Shown here one piece after another: positions 10,092 through 22,900 of a stretch of DNA of 64,000 nucleotides; the first letter of the stretch is position 1; every line of letters starts with the position of its first letter. The stretch is from Colocasia esculenta (Eukaryota; Streptophyta; Magnoliopsida; Alismatales; Araceae). The position numbers were made by a program, and so were the translations under genes. Under the pieces are notes generated by a model that saw only the letters and a list, made by a program, of their open reading frames with translations, ran no database searches and had not been told where the DNA came from. The stretch spans positions 76,568,152 through 76,632,151 of the forward strand of contig CM024756.1 of the NCBI GenBank assembly GCA_014218235.1. The letters run 5' to 3'.

Positions 10092-13000
10092 TGTGACGGA
10101 CCAGGGTATTTATGCCCAATAAGGTTCCATATCTAGATCCGCCTCCTGCGAACGGACCGAAGTCTCGCAAGGGATATCTTACACACGTGTCCAGTATGAA
10201 TATAAAAGACAACTACACAGTATAAGACACAAGATAGTACATGTTCTCATACCCGCATATAACATTTACAATTGTCCCATTACATTATTACATGTCCAAT
10301 TAAAAAGTACAACTACCTGGGGCATACCCCGAGGGAGCAAAAGCTCACACAAACTAACTACTACACTACTGCTGGTGGTACAAGTCTGCCACAACCTCTC
10401 CACAAGCCGAAGCAACGGTAAGCCCTGAAAAGAACTGTAGGGAGTGAGCCTCAACAAGTCACAGGCTCAGTAGGGGCTACCCAAACAACAACAAAACTAC
10501 GGATACCTCAACCCCAGAGTGTCTCATTGGTAACACCAATAGCCAAACCATTTCATGCTCACAAAAATTGAATTTAAGCTGCAATTAAATATAAACACCT
10601 TAATCAAACATAATCTCGGAAGGTAAGAAGAATCAACAGGACTAGTTTCGCATCACTAGTCCACACAACAACTGAAACGCCTAAGCCTTAAGCCTCACAG
10701 GCAAACCATAATAAACTAGTCTCCTACGCTTTAAGCCACTCAGGCAAGTCACTGCCTAGGCTGCAAGCTTCCAAGCAACCTCAACCTCGTGGGTAATAGG
10801 ACAGTCAACCAAGTGCTGGTCCATTAAACCCAAACCCACGATATATCAGAAGCTACACACACAAGCTAACATGATCGGCTACAGTGGGCCAATCCATCAC
10901 ATACTAAAACCATAATCGAAAGCTTACGTAAAAAAAAAAGGTGAAACACCACAAGTGGAAGGTCCCATCACACGGCCTCCACGGAGCACAGCTCCACCAA
11001 ACCACAGTATGCCTAGGCCACAAGCCTCATCGGCAAATTACCCACAAGGTAACAGGATAGGCAACCACAAGCCATTCATTTCACAATAAACCATAACAAG
11101 ACTTACTTAAAACGGATAAAATACAACAGGTGGCAGGTCAATCCATAAGACCTCCACAGAAACAGAGTATTACCTCAATACCTAGAAAAGTTGTGTACAC
11201 TATAAAACCACAAAGCAACCCAGAAAGGGTACTGGTACCTACTACCCTGAGGTACAACAACACAACACCCGTACGACGGTAAAAGTATGTGATAAACACC
11301 ACACAGAACCACAACTTTACTGTGCCATCACTTAGACACAACATTACAGGTGAAACCTTAACCGCGAGTCACACAAGCCACAACAGAGCCAGCAAAGCAC
11401 GAGTCAGAAAGAACGACACCACCACACGGGAATGAACTACTGGCTGATCAGGCCAGTATCCAACCCGGACAACACAACACACGAACAACCTCTCAGTCTC
11501 GCAGTCACGGACGAAAGGTCCAACTGCAGCTCCACGAGAACAAGTCAAACAACTGTTGAGAGCAACCAACACCACACCTGCAGACACACAACTGCAAGTC
11601 CATGCCTGGAACCTCTAGGGTCTCTGGCCGGAGCACCCTAAAGTGAGGCACTGGAAAATAGGACTCACTGGGGACCAGTGACGTCTATTGGTGTCCGTAC
11701 CCCTAACTATGAGCCCGCTACAAGCGACTAAAAATACGCTCTGGGAAGTCGCTGTCCCACTGCCGTCTTTCCCTCATCCAGACGTACAACTCAACTCAGG
11801 AGTGAGGGTGTCCAAGGAAGACACACAGACCTCGACGGTACCACACTGTACCGGGACAAAACCCGGGCACAACAAACATAACGTGCTTGGCTCACAAGAA
11901 CCTGGGGTACCCGACTAGAGAGGCATTCAGGAATAGGCGCCGACCACCACACTCGGAAAGCTCAAACCACGGTATATACACAAACACTTTCTATTACCAT
12001 TACGGTACATATGTTAGGAATAGCTTGTCCCAGTCACCCTGTGACTTACAAGCTATCGTACTAATCACCACACATAAACCATATTAATAATACCACCACA
12101 GCCTGTCATCAGTCACCTTGTGACCTCCACTGCCACACTAAACATAGTACACGATAATCACGTAATAACCATACTTATACTTTACTAATTTTCCATCGAG
12201 GATAACTTATAAAGATCTAAAGGATCACGGCTAGGTTCAAACGTGAACCTCACTACCACAACACCATAGACTAACACAATAATTAAGATACAATAAACAC
12301 AATACGTACGATGTGCCATACACCACAACCATATGCACGACATCCAAATTACGTAAACACCATGTAATTATATAAATAACACATTAGCCACCTAATACCA
12401 GCCCACCTTGTGAGCAACACAGCTTCGTGAGCGTGACAAGTGCACTAGCTCCACCTGTCATTGCCATGCACACATATACCCACTAACAAGATATTCAAAA
12501 ACAGAAAGCATGCATAACGGGACCTCTCAGCTGAGGTCGCGACAAGGGGCAAGGTCGCCTTCAGAACGCGACGCCCCGACATGCCGCGTTCAAACCGTGA
12601 ATTCGACGGATCGAGCTGTCGCGTTATCACCGACCCCAAGGCTGTCGCCCTTCACAGGCGCAAACCCTAATCCGGGAGAAACTCCTCGGATCACCATTCC
12701 AGAACATTCAAACACGATTAATTCACGTTTTCCATGCTTTAATGGATACCCTCGCATGGTATCTACAGTTTTTCAAAGCAATAAATTGAACTGACATGCA
12801 ATTCACACACAATAAGGTGTACACACCCTACCTTCGCGAAGACGCAAAAACCGAGATCTCTCGGCATTTCCCCAACTCCACGCGACGTCCTTGCGCGAGA
12901 ACACGCCCCACACATCTCTAGAACCTCAAACAGCCCGAAGGAACCCCGCAGCAGCTCCCCTTGGTCGAGCAGAGCTTGTGAGAGCACTGTTCGGCCAGGG

Positions 13001-13369
13001 TTCTTTAAAAATGCACTGCAGTTGGGAACGCGACGTAGCCCTACGTCGCAACCTGAATGCGACGTAGCAGCCATCACCTTCACAAGCCCGACTCACAGCC
13101 CCCCACGCGCGACGCGTGGCACGCATGCAGACGTCGACCCAAACAGCGGCAACAGGAACGCGACCATCAGGGTTGTCGCATTCAGAACGCGACGCACACC
13201 CCTGTCGCGTTCACAGGAAGAAAACCTGTGAGCGCTTTGGGCCCAATCTGGGCAGCCCCCAAGCCTCACAACGTTGCGTAAACACCTGAAACACGCACTA
13301 ATGGGCCACACATTGGCCACTAAACCCACTAACAGGGATCGCAATGATCCGAAAAACGCGCGATTTACA
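10092..13369 (-). repeat. Element 3 LTR, left copy
   Basis: Starts TGTGACGGACC and ends CGATTTACA on the plus strand. It aligns throughout with 15607-18851, differing by many single-base indels and scattered substitutions. It holds two arrays of GCGAC/GTCGC motifs (about 12530-12660 and 13020-13215). On the minus strand a donor-like CGAAG/GTAGGG lies at about 12827-12837 and an acceptor-like TTTTCAG/GGC near 10427-10433, matching the LTR intron layout of families C and E. Confidence 0.85.
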
Positions 13370-15606
13370 TTATTATCACCTAAAAAAGGAATGTCATCCT
13401 CGACATGCAAAGCAAATCACACAAACCGGATTATCACCTAGAAAGAACAAATCGTATATAAAGCAAGTAGGATACGCTTCCTTTGTTTCTTTCTCTTTAA
13501 TCATCTGCGCTAACTGATCCTCTGTTCATTCCCATGTTTGTTCTGCCTTTCCTTTCTTTTTAATTCATTCCACAACTGCCTTATTCTATAATTTCAATCT
13601 ACTATTTCCTTACCTTTTATCCGTAGGCGATTCTATCTTGCTGGTGGCGCTTTATCTCCTTGGACTGAACCTACTTTCATATTTTTCTGGTTGTTTTTGC
13701 AACCTTTCTTTCGGGACCCCTTTACCTTTCTCGAGTATCTTACACTGTAATAGTTTACCATGCTATATTCTTCCAATTCTTGAATTTTTCCGGTGATTTT
13801 ATTTTTCTATTTATCATTGCTTACTGTTACCCTACCTTATCTTATTTACATTCACAACTGTCATTTTTTTTTTTCAAAGAAAACCAATCACCATCTTTGA
13901 ATTTCCTGCCCTTTTCATATTATTCTGCCCATACCGCTTTAGATTAAAAGCCATAATAACCCTTGTTCCTTTATTCGCTACACAAAACTTTATACTTTCT
14001 CGTTATTCAAGTAAACATTGAACAATCTATGATAATTAAATCTTTCTTGCTTCCGCTTCGCTGTGCTACTCTGATCACACTGAACACTTTTGCAAATATT
14101 CTACAATTTTTGTTCTCATTATTACTTTCATTACTTTCTTCTAGCTTCACTGTATTCATTTCTAACTTTACTGCTTCTCAATCATCTTATTCAATTAATT
14201 CATGCTAAAAATATTACTGCAATTTCTCACCTGCCTAACCGCTATTGACATGTTGAATTCTTCATACCTTTCTTGCTTTACTCTGACATTCTCTGGCTAA
14301 TCTCATAATTTTATTGCATAACCTTTCCAAATATTCTTTAGTTAGTTCTTTTCTGCTCTTGCATGAAACTCTAGAATATCTTAAAACAGTCCATTTCTAC
14401 TCTATTGAATCATTTCTTTGCACCGATATACAAACTCTAGCTGACCTTTCCTTTCCTGACTCATCTAATTTTATTCACATCATCATTCACTAAATCTTCT
14501 TTTCTCTGGTCCATATTTCTTTTTTATCTAAACTGCCAATCATCTAATCATACCTCTTTCCGCAAATACTTCTCTTATTCCATTAAATGCTCTTTTCTCA
14601 AATAACATAAATATCACAATCTACCTTGTTGTTTCTCTCAACTCAATATTTATTAACTACTTCTCCATTAATGCGCTTCTTTGCATTGTATTTCATTTGC
14701 CTTAAACTCATTCCAATATACTTAACTTTATTTTGATTTTTCCTCAAACTGCTCATAGTTACTAACTTTCACTGCTCTTATCTTAAGCACAACAATCTTT
14801 ATTAACTCTCTCTGAAGAATTCCTCATAATCTGCCATTCAACCACTAAATATTTTTCCTTATGCGATTCTTAGAAAATCTCTTTGCACACTGATTCTTCT
14901 TTTCTTTATTTCTTTATTCAACTGATCCTTTCTGTACATATTATACATATCAAACTTCATATTACCATCATTATTCTAACAACACTTTTTCTCAAATTTC
15001 TGATCTCAGGCATATTTAATCTATCTGCCATAAACCACTGCTCCCTTCTGTACTAGTACTTTTTTTTAAAGCTAATCTGCCTTATTTAATCATGCCAAAT
15101 TTTTCATAACACAAATGAAATCTTAGTCATACTGTTTCTTGATATCATCTGACTCAGATCTCTGATGCCACAATACCTCTACTGAGGTACTCAACTATAT
15201 TTTGCATATTTAATCACTTCTAACACACGCACTGACCTGTTCTCATCACCTGTTACCATATATCTGTCTCTGCTAACTCTGTATTTCATTATAACTTACT
15301 TACTGAATTCCATATCCAAACTTGTTAATCTCCTCAATTCCTTTAACTGCGAATCTTTAACAACCAAACTGATCTATCACAAACCAGCATGCTGTATAAT
15401 CACATAGATTATACCACCTCTAATCACATCACTTTCAATAACTGCTACAACTAAATTTCTCAACACAAAACGTGTTTTATAGAACAAAAACTCAGATAAA
15501 TACTATCTTAACCACACAAAACCGCAGACTTACTACCAGCAGTGGACATTAATCCATGTAATGGGACATTGTACTCTCAATGTCTTTTCATATTCTAACT
15601 AGACAT
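13370..15606 (-). other. Element 3 interior: strand-asymmetric, mostly non-coding
   Basis: The plus strand is strikingly rich in T and C, so the sense strand is purine-rich. Only the first 200 bp carries a recognisable coding trace (minus-strand end of pol, about 13400-13570). I see no reverse transcriptase, integrase or zinc knuckle in the rest, and no clear tRNA-Met primer site beside the right LTR. It may be a heavily decayed polyprotein or non-coding filler of a LARD-like derivative. Confidence 0.55.
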
Positions 15607-18600
15607 TGACGGACTAGGGTATTTATGCCCAATAGGCTCCATATCTAGATCCGCCTCCTGCGAACGGACCGAAGTCTCGCAGGGATATCTTACACACGTG
15701 TCCAGTAAGAATATAAGAAAACTACACAGTATAGACACAAGAAAGCACATGTGCTCATATCTGCATATAACAATTTACAACTGTCCCATTACATTATTAC
15801 ATGTCCAATTAAAAAGTACAACTACTACCTGCGGCATACCCCGAGGGAGCACAGCTCACACAACTAACTACTACACTACTGCTGGTGGTACAAGTCTGCC
15901 ACAACTCTCCACAAGCCGAACCAATGGTAATCCCTGAAAAGAACGGTAGGGGAGTGAGCCTCAACAAGTCACATGCTCAGTAGGGGTTAGCCGAACACAA
16001 CACAACTAAACGGATACCTCAACCCCAGAGGGTCTCATTGGTAACACCAATAGCCAAACCATTTCATGCTCACAACAATTGAATTTAAGCTGTATTAAAT
16101 ATAAACACCTTAATCAACATAATCTCAGAAGGTAAGAAGAATCAACAGGACTAGTTTTTGCATCACTAGTCCACACAACAACTGAAACGCCTAAGCCTTA
16201 AGCCTCACAGGTAACCATAATACCAACTGGTCGCCTACGCTTTAAGCCATACAAGCAGGTCACTGCCTAGGCTGCAAGCTTCCCAGGCGAACCTCAACCT
16301 CGTGGGTAATAGGACAGTCAACCAAGTGATGGTCCATTAAACCCCAACCCACGATATATCCAAAGCTACACACACAAGGTAACATGATTGGCTACAGCGG
16401 GCCAATCCATCACATACTAAAACCATAATCGAAAGCTTACCTAAAATAAAAGTGAAACACCACAAGTGGAAGGTCCCATCACACGGCCTCCACGGAGCAC
16501 AGCTCCACAAACACCGTACGCCTAGGCCACTACCCTCATCGCAAATTACCCACAAGGGTAACAGGATTGGCAACCACAGCCAATTCATTTCACAATAAAC
16601 CATAAACAAAGACTTACTTAAAACAGATAAAATACAACAGGTGGCAGGTCAATCCATAAGACCTCCACAGAAACAAGAGGATTACCTCAATACCTAGAAA
16701 GTTGTGTACACTATAAACCACAAGCCAACCCACAAAGGGTACTGGTACCTACTACCCTGAAGAAACAATAACACAAACACCCGTATGAAGGGTACAAGTA
16801 GGTGATAACACACATAGAACCACAACTTTACTGTGCATCACTTATACACCACATTACAGGTGAAACTTAACAGGCGAGTCACACAAACCACAACCAGAGC
16901 CAGCAAAGCACGAGTCAGAAGAACGACGCCACCACACAAGAATGAACTACTGCTGACAGGCTAGTATCCAACCCGGACAACACAACACAAGAACCACCTC
17001 TCAGTCTCGCAGTCACGGACGAAAGGTCCAACTGCCCCTCCACGAGAACAAGTCAAACACTGTGGAGACCAACCAACACCACACCTGCAGACACACAGCT
17101 GCAGGTCCACGCCTGGCACCTCTAGGGTCTCTGGCCGGAGCACCCTAAAGTGAGGCACTGGAAAACAGGAGTAGCTGGGGACCAGTGATGTCTGCTGGTG
17201 TCCCCCCCAACTACGAGCGCGCTACAAGCGACTAAATACAAGCTCTGGGAAGTCGCTGTCCCACTGCCGTCTTTCCTCAAGCCGAAGTACAACACACTTA
17301 GGAGTGAGGGTGTGCAGGAGGATGACACAGACCTCGACGGTACCACACTGTACTAGGACAAACCCCGGGCACAACAAACACAACGTGCCTAGCTCAAAAA
17401 GAACTGGGGTACCCGACTAGAGAGGCATTCCAGAATTGGTGCCGGACCACCACACTCGGCAAGCTCAAACCACGGTATGTACACAAACACTTTCTATTAC
17501 CAATTACGGACATATGTTTGGAATAGCTTGTCCCAGTCACCCTGTGATTACAAGCTAACCTACACAATCACACACATAAACATATTAATAATAACCCACA
17601 GCTTGTCATCGGCATCTTGTGACCTCCACTGCCACCTAAACACAGTACCGATAATCACGTAAAACCATACTTATACTTATAATTTTCCATTGAGGATAAC
17701 TTATAAAAGATCCTAAAGGATCAAGGCTAGTTCAAACGTGAACCTCACTGCCACACAACACCACAGACTAACACAAAATTAAGCTACAATAAACACAATA
17801 ACTTACGATGTGCCATACACACACAAACCATATGCACGACATCCCAATCACGTAAACACCATGCTAATTATAAAATAACACATTGGCCACGTAAACCCAG
17901 CCCACCTTATGAGCATGACAATTGCACTGGATCCACCTATCATTTCCATGCACACATATACTACTAACCGGATATTCAAATACAGAAAGCATGCATAACG
18001 GGACCTCTCAGCTGAGGTCGCGACAAGGGGCAAGGTCGCCTTCAGAACGCGACGCCCCGACATGCTGCGTTCAAACCATGAACACGACTGACGAGCTGTC
18101 GTGTTAACAACGCGACGCCCAGAGTGTCGCCTTCACAGGCGCAAACCCTAATCTGGGAGAAACTCCTCGGATCACCATTCCAGAACATTCAAACCACGAT
18201 TAATTCACATTTTCCATGATTTACTATATACCCTAGCATTGTATCTACAATTTTCAAAGCAATACACGAGCTAACATGCGATTCACAACAAAACAAGGTA
18301 GTACACCCTACCTTCGAAGAACGCAAAAACTAGAGATCTCTCGGCATTTCCCCCGCCCCACGCGACGTCCTCGCGGCGAGAAAACGCCCCCACATCTCCA
18401 GAACCTCGAGCCGCCCGAAGGAACCCCGCAGCAGCTCCCCCTGGTCGAGCAGAGCTTGTGTAGCACTATTTTGCCAGGGTTCTTTAAAAACACACTGCGG
18501 TTGGGAACGCAACGTAGCCCTACGTCGCAACCTAAACGTGATGTAGAGGCCGTCGCCTTCACAAGCCCGACGTCAGCAAGCCGCCCACGCGCGACGCGTG

Positions 18601-18851
18601 GCGCGCATGCAGACGTCGACCCAAACAGCAGCAACAGGAACGCGACCACCAGGGCTGTCGCGTTCAGAACGCGACGCACACCCCTGTCGCGTTCACAGGC
18701 AGAAACCTGTGAGTGCTTTGGGCCCAATCTGGCGGCCCACCAAGCTTACAATGTGCGTAAACACTGAACAAATGCACTAATGTGCCACACATTAGCCACC
18801 AAACCCACTAAGCAGGGATCTGCAAAGATCTGAAAAACGCGCTATGTTACA
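15607..18851 (-). repeat. Element 3 LTR, right copy
   Basis: Starts TGACGGACT (the first two bases of the left copy are changed here) and ends GTTACA. It carries the same pair of GC-rich arrays at 18010-18135 and 18500-18705. The left copy has extra or missing single bases in several places, consistent with an old insertion. Confidence 0.85.
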
Positions 18852-19454
18852 CTCAGTATATTACTCAACTGGCCCCTCTCGACATTCAAACATACTCCGA
18901 GATGGTAAAGAAGCTCAACTACTGGAAGATGCGACGGACTTCACGGATCGTATCAAAAATTAATTCGTGAAGAAATAACTGACAACAGGATTATCACCTG
19001 CCAATCTACTAATGGCAAGAACGTCCTTTCAATATCACGGACGGACCCAGTCAGGAAAGGAAACCCAAGGTCTTCATAACCAATACTCCCGAAAAAGTAG
19101 CTGTAAGCATTGTGACAAGCCAGGTCACACCGCTAACGAATGTTGGAGAATGTCGACGCATGTCTATGCTGTGGAAGCCGCGAGCACCGTATCCCCGAGT
19201 GCCCGCTATTGAAGAAAAATGAGAGCGCACTAATGTGCCAAAGAAACAGGAAGATTGCAAGCCCTACATGAGGAAGAGCCTACCGAAGAAGGTGGCGTGG
19301 TGGAAGGTACACTGCAAGTTTTCTCCCTATCGCATTTGTTTTATTTGATACTAGGGCAACCCATTCATTTATATCTCAGACTTTCCTAATCTTTGAATGT
19401 TAAACCTAATCTATGGGGTGTGAATTCTCTGTCACAACACCACTGGAGAAAAGG
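18852..19454 (+). pseudogene. Element 2 gag second part, zinc knuckle and protease start
   Basis: After the CTCAG duplication the frame reads YITQLAPLDIQTYSEMVKKA and LLEDATDFTDRI, matching the element 1 gag continuation. A zinc knuckle CKHCDKPGHTANEC lies at about 19100-19145. Protease starts near 19340 with LFDTRATHSFISQTF-like codons; the retropepsin catalytic triad DTG is altered to DTR (GATACTAGG), which would abolish activity. The sequence is cut by the assembly gap at 19455. Confidence 0.82.
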
Positions 19455-19554
19455 NNNNNNNNNNNNNNNNNNNNNNNNNNNNNNNNNNNNNNNNNNNNNN
19501 NNNNNNNNNNNNNNNNNNNNNNNNNNNNNNNNNNNNNNNNNNNNNNNNNNNNNN
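19455..19554. other. Assembly gap (100 N)
   Basis: Exactly 100 undetermined bases, the usual placeholder for a gap of unknown size. Left of it is protease of element 2; right of it is gag exon 1 of a family C element. Missing from view are the rest of element 2 with its 3' LTR, the 5' half of element 6, and the 5' LTR, primer site and gag start of the first family C copy. Confidence 0.99.
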
Positions 19555-19596
19555 GCCCACACTCAGGCTGCACTCCAGGCCCAGTTGGAGGCTCAG

Positions 19597-19678
19597 GTTA
19601 GAATAATAAGATAAAGTAGTCTGTATTTTAAATGCATGATTGTTATGTTATATGTGTTAATTTTGTTGCTTGTTGTAG
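19597..19678 (+). other. Element 4 gag intron 1 (predicted)
   Basis: GT-AG segment between codons EAQ and QAQ. It contains in-frame stops when unspliced and matches the intron at 27492-27573 almost base for base. The acceptor is a TAGCAG tandem, so the boundary may shift by one codon. Confidence 0.7.
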
Positions 19679-19879
19679 CAGGCTCAGGTACCAGTTCCCC
19701 AGGCTGACCATGGTGGACCCTCCATCATGGAAAGGTTCAAGAGGATGTCGCCACCTTCTTTTAAGGGGGAGAGCGATCCATTATTAGCTGAGAACTGGAT
19801 GAGGGAGATTGAGAAGATCTTCCGGGCCATTAGGTGCGCTGAGGATGACAAGGTCACTTTAGCCACCTATATGCTACAG

Positions 19880-19955
19880 GTATGTGTAATCTAATCTATG
19901 GTTATTACTTTAAGTATAAATTATGTTGGTTAGTTCTCATGGATGGTTTTGGCAG
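19880..19955 (+). other. Element 4 gag intron 2 (predicted)
   Basis: Begins GTATGTGTAATC and ends TTTTGGCAG, between MLQ and ERADVWW, phase 0. An antisense gag copy at 51640-52440 lacks this segment exactly at the same codon boundary. Confidence 0.75.
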
Positions 19956-22900
19956 GAGCGAGCCGATGTATGGTGGTCCTCGTTGTTACGTACTCGGTTC
20001 GAGGATGGTGCCGTGGAAGTCGGATGGGATGAGTTCGTGAGGCTTTTCCGAGCCAAGTTTGTTCCGGAGCACATCCAGGACAAGATGGAGCAGGAGTTCC
20101 TCTCGTTGACTCAGGGCTCCATGACCGTGCTGGAGTACGAGGCCAGGTTTGCCGAGCTATCAAAGTACGCCCCTCATATTGTAGCTGATGAGCGCAGGAA
20201 GGCGAAGAAATTCGTGATGGGTCTGAAACCATCACTGAGGACGAGGTTGGTGGCTTTCGACCATCGTACTCTCGAGCAGGCGCTCAGCGCGGCATGTCGT
20301 CAGGAAGGGGAGATGGAGCAGTATCTGGAGGAGAAGAAGGCTTCTCAAAAGAGGCCAGCAGCTCCTTTCCAGAGGCAGGAGAGGAAGAAGGCGACTTTCC
20401 AGTCACCGCAGCGTCCTGTGGCATCAGGCAGTGGTCAGGTATCCTCTCAACGTTCCCCTAGTGGTAAGAAGGAGTGTCCTCATTGCGGGAGGGCACATGG
20501 CGGTTCGGAGTGTTGGCTGGTAGCAGGAAAGTGCTTAAAGTGCGGGAGCAGTGATCATAAGATTAAGGATTGTCCGAGGCTTCAGCAGGGAGCCCAGCGG
20601 GGGCCAGCCCCAGTAGCAGCAGCAGCAGCGCCAGCGACAGGACGACCAGGGAGACCTCGAGCCCCAGCTCGAGTGTTTGCGTTAGCTCGTGAGGATGCCG
20701 AGCAGGCAGATCATGTCACCGAAGGTACAGTTTTGTTCTTAGGTGTGCATGCTCGGGTTTTGTTCGATACGGGTGCTACTCACTCGTTCATTTCCGAGCG
20801 TTTTGCTAGGCAGTTAGCTTTAGAGTCAGGGTTAGAGTCTGAGGATTTAGAAGTCCCTTTGTCTGTGCATACACCTGCGGGTACGGTATCGACTAGGAAG
20901 TGTATTCCGTCTTTACCGGTGTGCATTGAGGATAGAGTCCTAGAAGGGTGTTTCTTCTTGCTTAAGATGAAGGACTATGATGCTATTCTTGGTCTGGATT
21001 GGCTAGAGGAGCACTATGCATTGGTAGATTGCCGTGGGAAGAAGATTGTTTTCCGCATTCCTGGTGAGGATGAATTTTTCATCCTTTGCCGAGGAACTTA
21101 GCAGGAAAGTTTGTCATCTCGGCCATGAGGGCAATGAGAATGGTGAACAAGGGTTGTGACGCTTTTCTTGCCAGTGTGGTTTTAATACCCAAGGCTGATG
21201 AGTCACTTACTCTTGCCGAGATAGATGTAGTGCAGGATTTTCCAGATGTCTTTCCTGATGATTTATCTGGATTGCCACCAGCTAGAGAGATAGAGTTCAC
21301 TCTAGAGTTGCTTCCAGGCATCTCTCCTATCTCGAAGGCACCTTATCGGATGGCACCTGCGGAATTAGCTGAGTTAAGGAAGCAGTTGCAGGATTTGTTA
21401 GATAAGGGATTTATTCGCCCTAGCGTTTCCCCTTGGGGCGCACCTGTCTTATTCGTGAAGAAGAAGGATGGGTCACTTCGGTTATGCATTGATTATAGAA
21501 AGCTAAACCAGGTGACGGTAAAGAACAGGTATCCCTTACCTCGGATTGATGATTTGTTTGACCAGCTACAGAATGCATCGGTCTTTTCTAAGATTGATTT
21601 GCGTTCTGGCTATCATCAGTTGAGGATTAGGAGTGAGGATGTGTCCAAGACGGCATTTAGAACCCGTTATGGACATTATGAGTTTTTGGTCCTTCCGTTT
21701 GGTCTAACCAACGCCCCTGCAGCGTTCATGGATCTCATGAACAGGGTGTTTAGACCCTATCTAGATAGTTTTGTTGTAGTCTTCATTGATGACGTGCTGG
21801 TCTACTCTCCAGATGAGGCCACACATCGTCAGCATTTGAGGATAGTGTTAGAGGTTCTCCGTGAGCACAAGCTGTATGCAAAATTCAGCAAGTGCGATTT
21901 TTGGATGCGCGAGGTTCATTTCCTTGGGCATGTTATCTCCGGTGCTGGTGTAGCAGTGGACCCAGCGAAAGTCCAAGCTGTTATGGATTGGGAGAGTCCC
22001 AAGACTCCTTCGGAGATTCGGAGTTTTCTTGGTCTGGCGGGTTACTATCGGCGTTTTATTGAGGGATTTTCATCCATCGCCGCTCCATTGACTCAGCTGA
22101 CCAGGAAGGGAGTGAAGTTTGTCTGGTCCGAGGAGTGTGAGAGTAGTTTTCAATTATTGAAGACTAAACTCACATCGGCCCCTGTGTTAGTTCTACCGAG
22201 CGGTGTAGAGGATTTTGCTATCTACACGGATGCATCTCGGATTGGTCTTGGCTGTGTGTTGATGCAGCAAGGAAGGGTAGTAGCATATGCTTCGAGACAA
22301 TTGAAGGAGCATGAGCGAAACTATCCAACTCATGATCTTGAGCTTGCGGCAGTGGTTCATGCACTGAAGATCTGGAGGCACTATCTTTATGGTGTCAGAT
22401 TTGAGGTGTTCACTGATCACAAGAGCCTAAAGTATCTTTTCTCCCAAAAAGAATTAAACCTTAGGCAGAGAAGATGGATTGAGTTCCTGAAGGACTATGA
22501 CTTCGATCTCCAGTATCATCCTGGAAAGGCGAATGTCGTAGCAGATGCCCTTAGTAGAAAGAGGTCGTCTCTCCAGCAGGACTGGAAGATGTTGGAGGAT
22601 GCAGCGTGTTCGATGACCGAGTTGGAGCCATTGTTATGCCGAGCTTTTGTGGCTCAGCTGTCCATTAGGTCATCGGTGTTAGATGAAGTGATAGAGCATC
22701 AGAAAGCCGACCCTAGACTCCAAGAGTTAGTGGGCAAAGCGGGTATTGCTCGTGATGAGGATGGTGTGATTAGATTCCATCATCGTGTCTGTGTTCCAGA
22801 TGTTGTAGATGTTCGTGAGCATGTTTTAGCAGAAGCTCATAGATCTAGATTCTCTATTCATCCGGGTAACACTAAGATGTACCAGGATTTAAAGAGATCG

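Larger units (their letters stand above)
10092..18851 (-). mobile_element. Element 3: LTR retrotransposon derivative, family B, with short non-coding interior
   Basis: Two direct repeats of about 3.25 kb (10092-13369 and about 15607-18851) flank a 2.2-kb interior. The 5-bp CTCAG occurs at 10087-10091 and 18852-18856, and the interrupted gag reads straight through when the element is removed. Orientation is inferred as minus: at 13380-13420 the minus strand has a GAGGATGACATTCC-like tail before the LTR start TGTAAATCGCG, as at the 3' end of chromovirus pol. A degraded minus-strand WE*TEDQLAQMIKEK segment lies next to it. No other pol or gag domain is readable, so it resembles a large derivative that would depend on other elements. 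Confidence 0.85.
3104..19454 (+). mobile_element. Element 2: Ty3/gypsy retrotransposon, family A, split by two insertions and cut by the gap
   Basis: Pieces in order are the 5' LTR (3104-3743 and 7177-9334), primer site (9341-9353), gag part 1 (9557-10091), gag part 2 with zinc knuckle and protease (18852-19454), then unknown sequence in the gap. Removing the solo LTR (3744-7176) and element 3 (10092-18851) restores LTR and gag continuity, with one copy of each 5-bp duplication left over. The element lies in the 5' LTR of element 1. Pol beyond protease and the 3' LTR are not in the window. Confidence 0.85.

Noticed and set aside
14000..14210. A hydrophobic open frame in the element 3 interior
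   Set aside because: It arises from the T+C-rich composition, which yields Phe/Leu/Ser-rich frames, and it is on the strand opposite to the inferred element sense.
18276..18767. A 163-codon plus-strand frame and overlapping minus-strand frames in the element 3 right LTR
   Set aside because: They run through the GCGAC motif array, and the frame is not conserved in the left LTR (12763-13410), where other frames are open.
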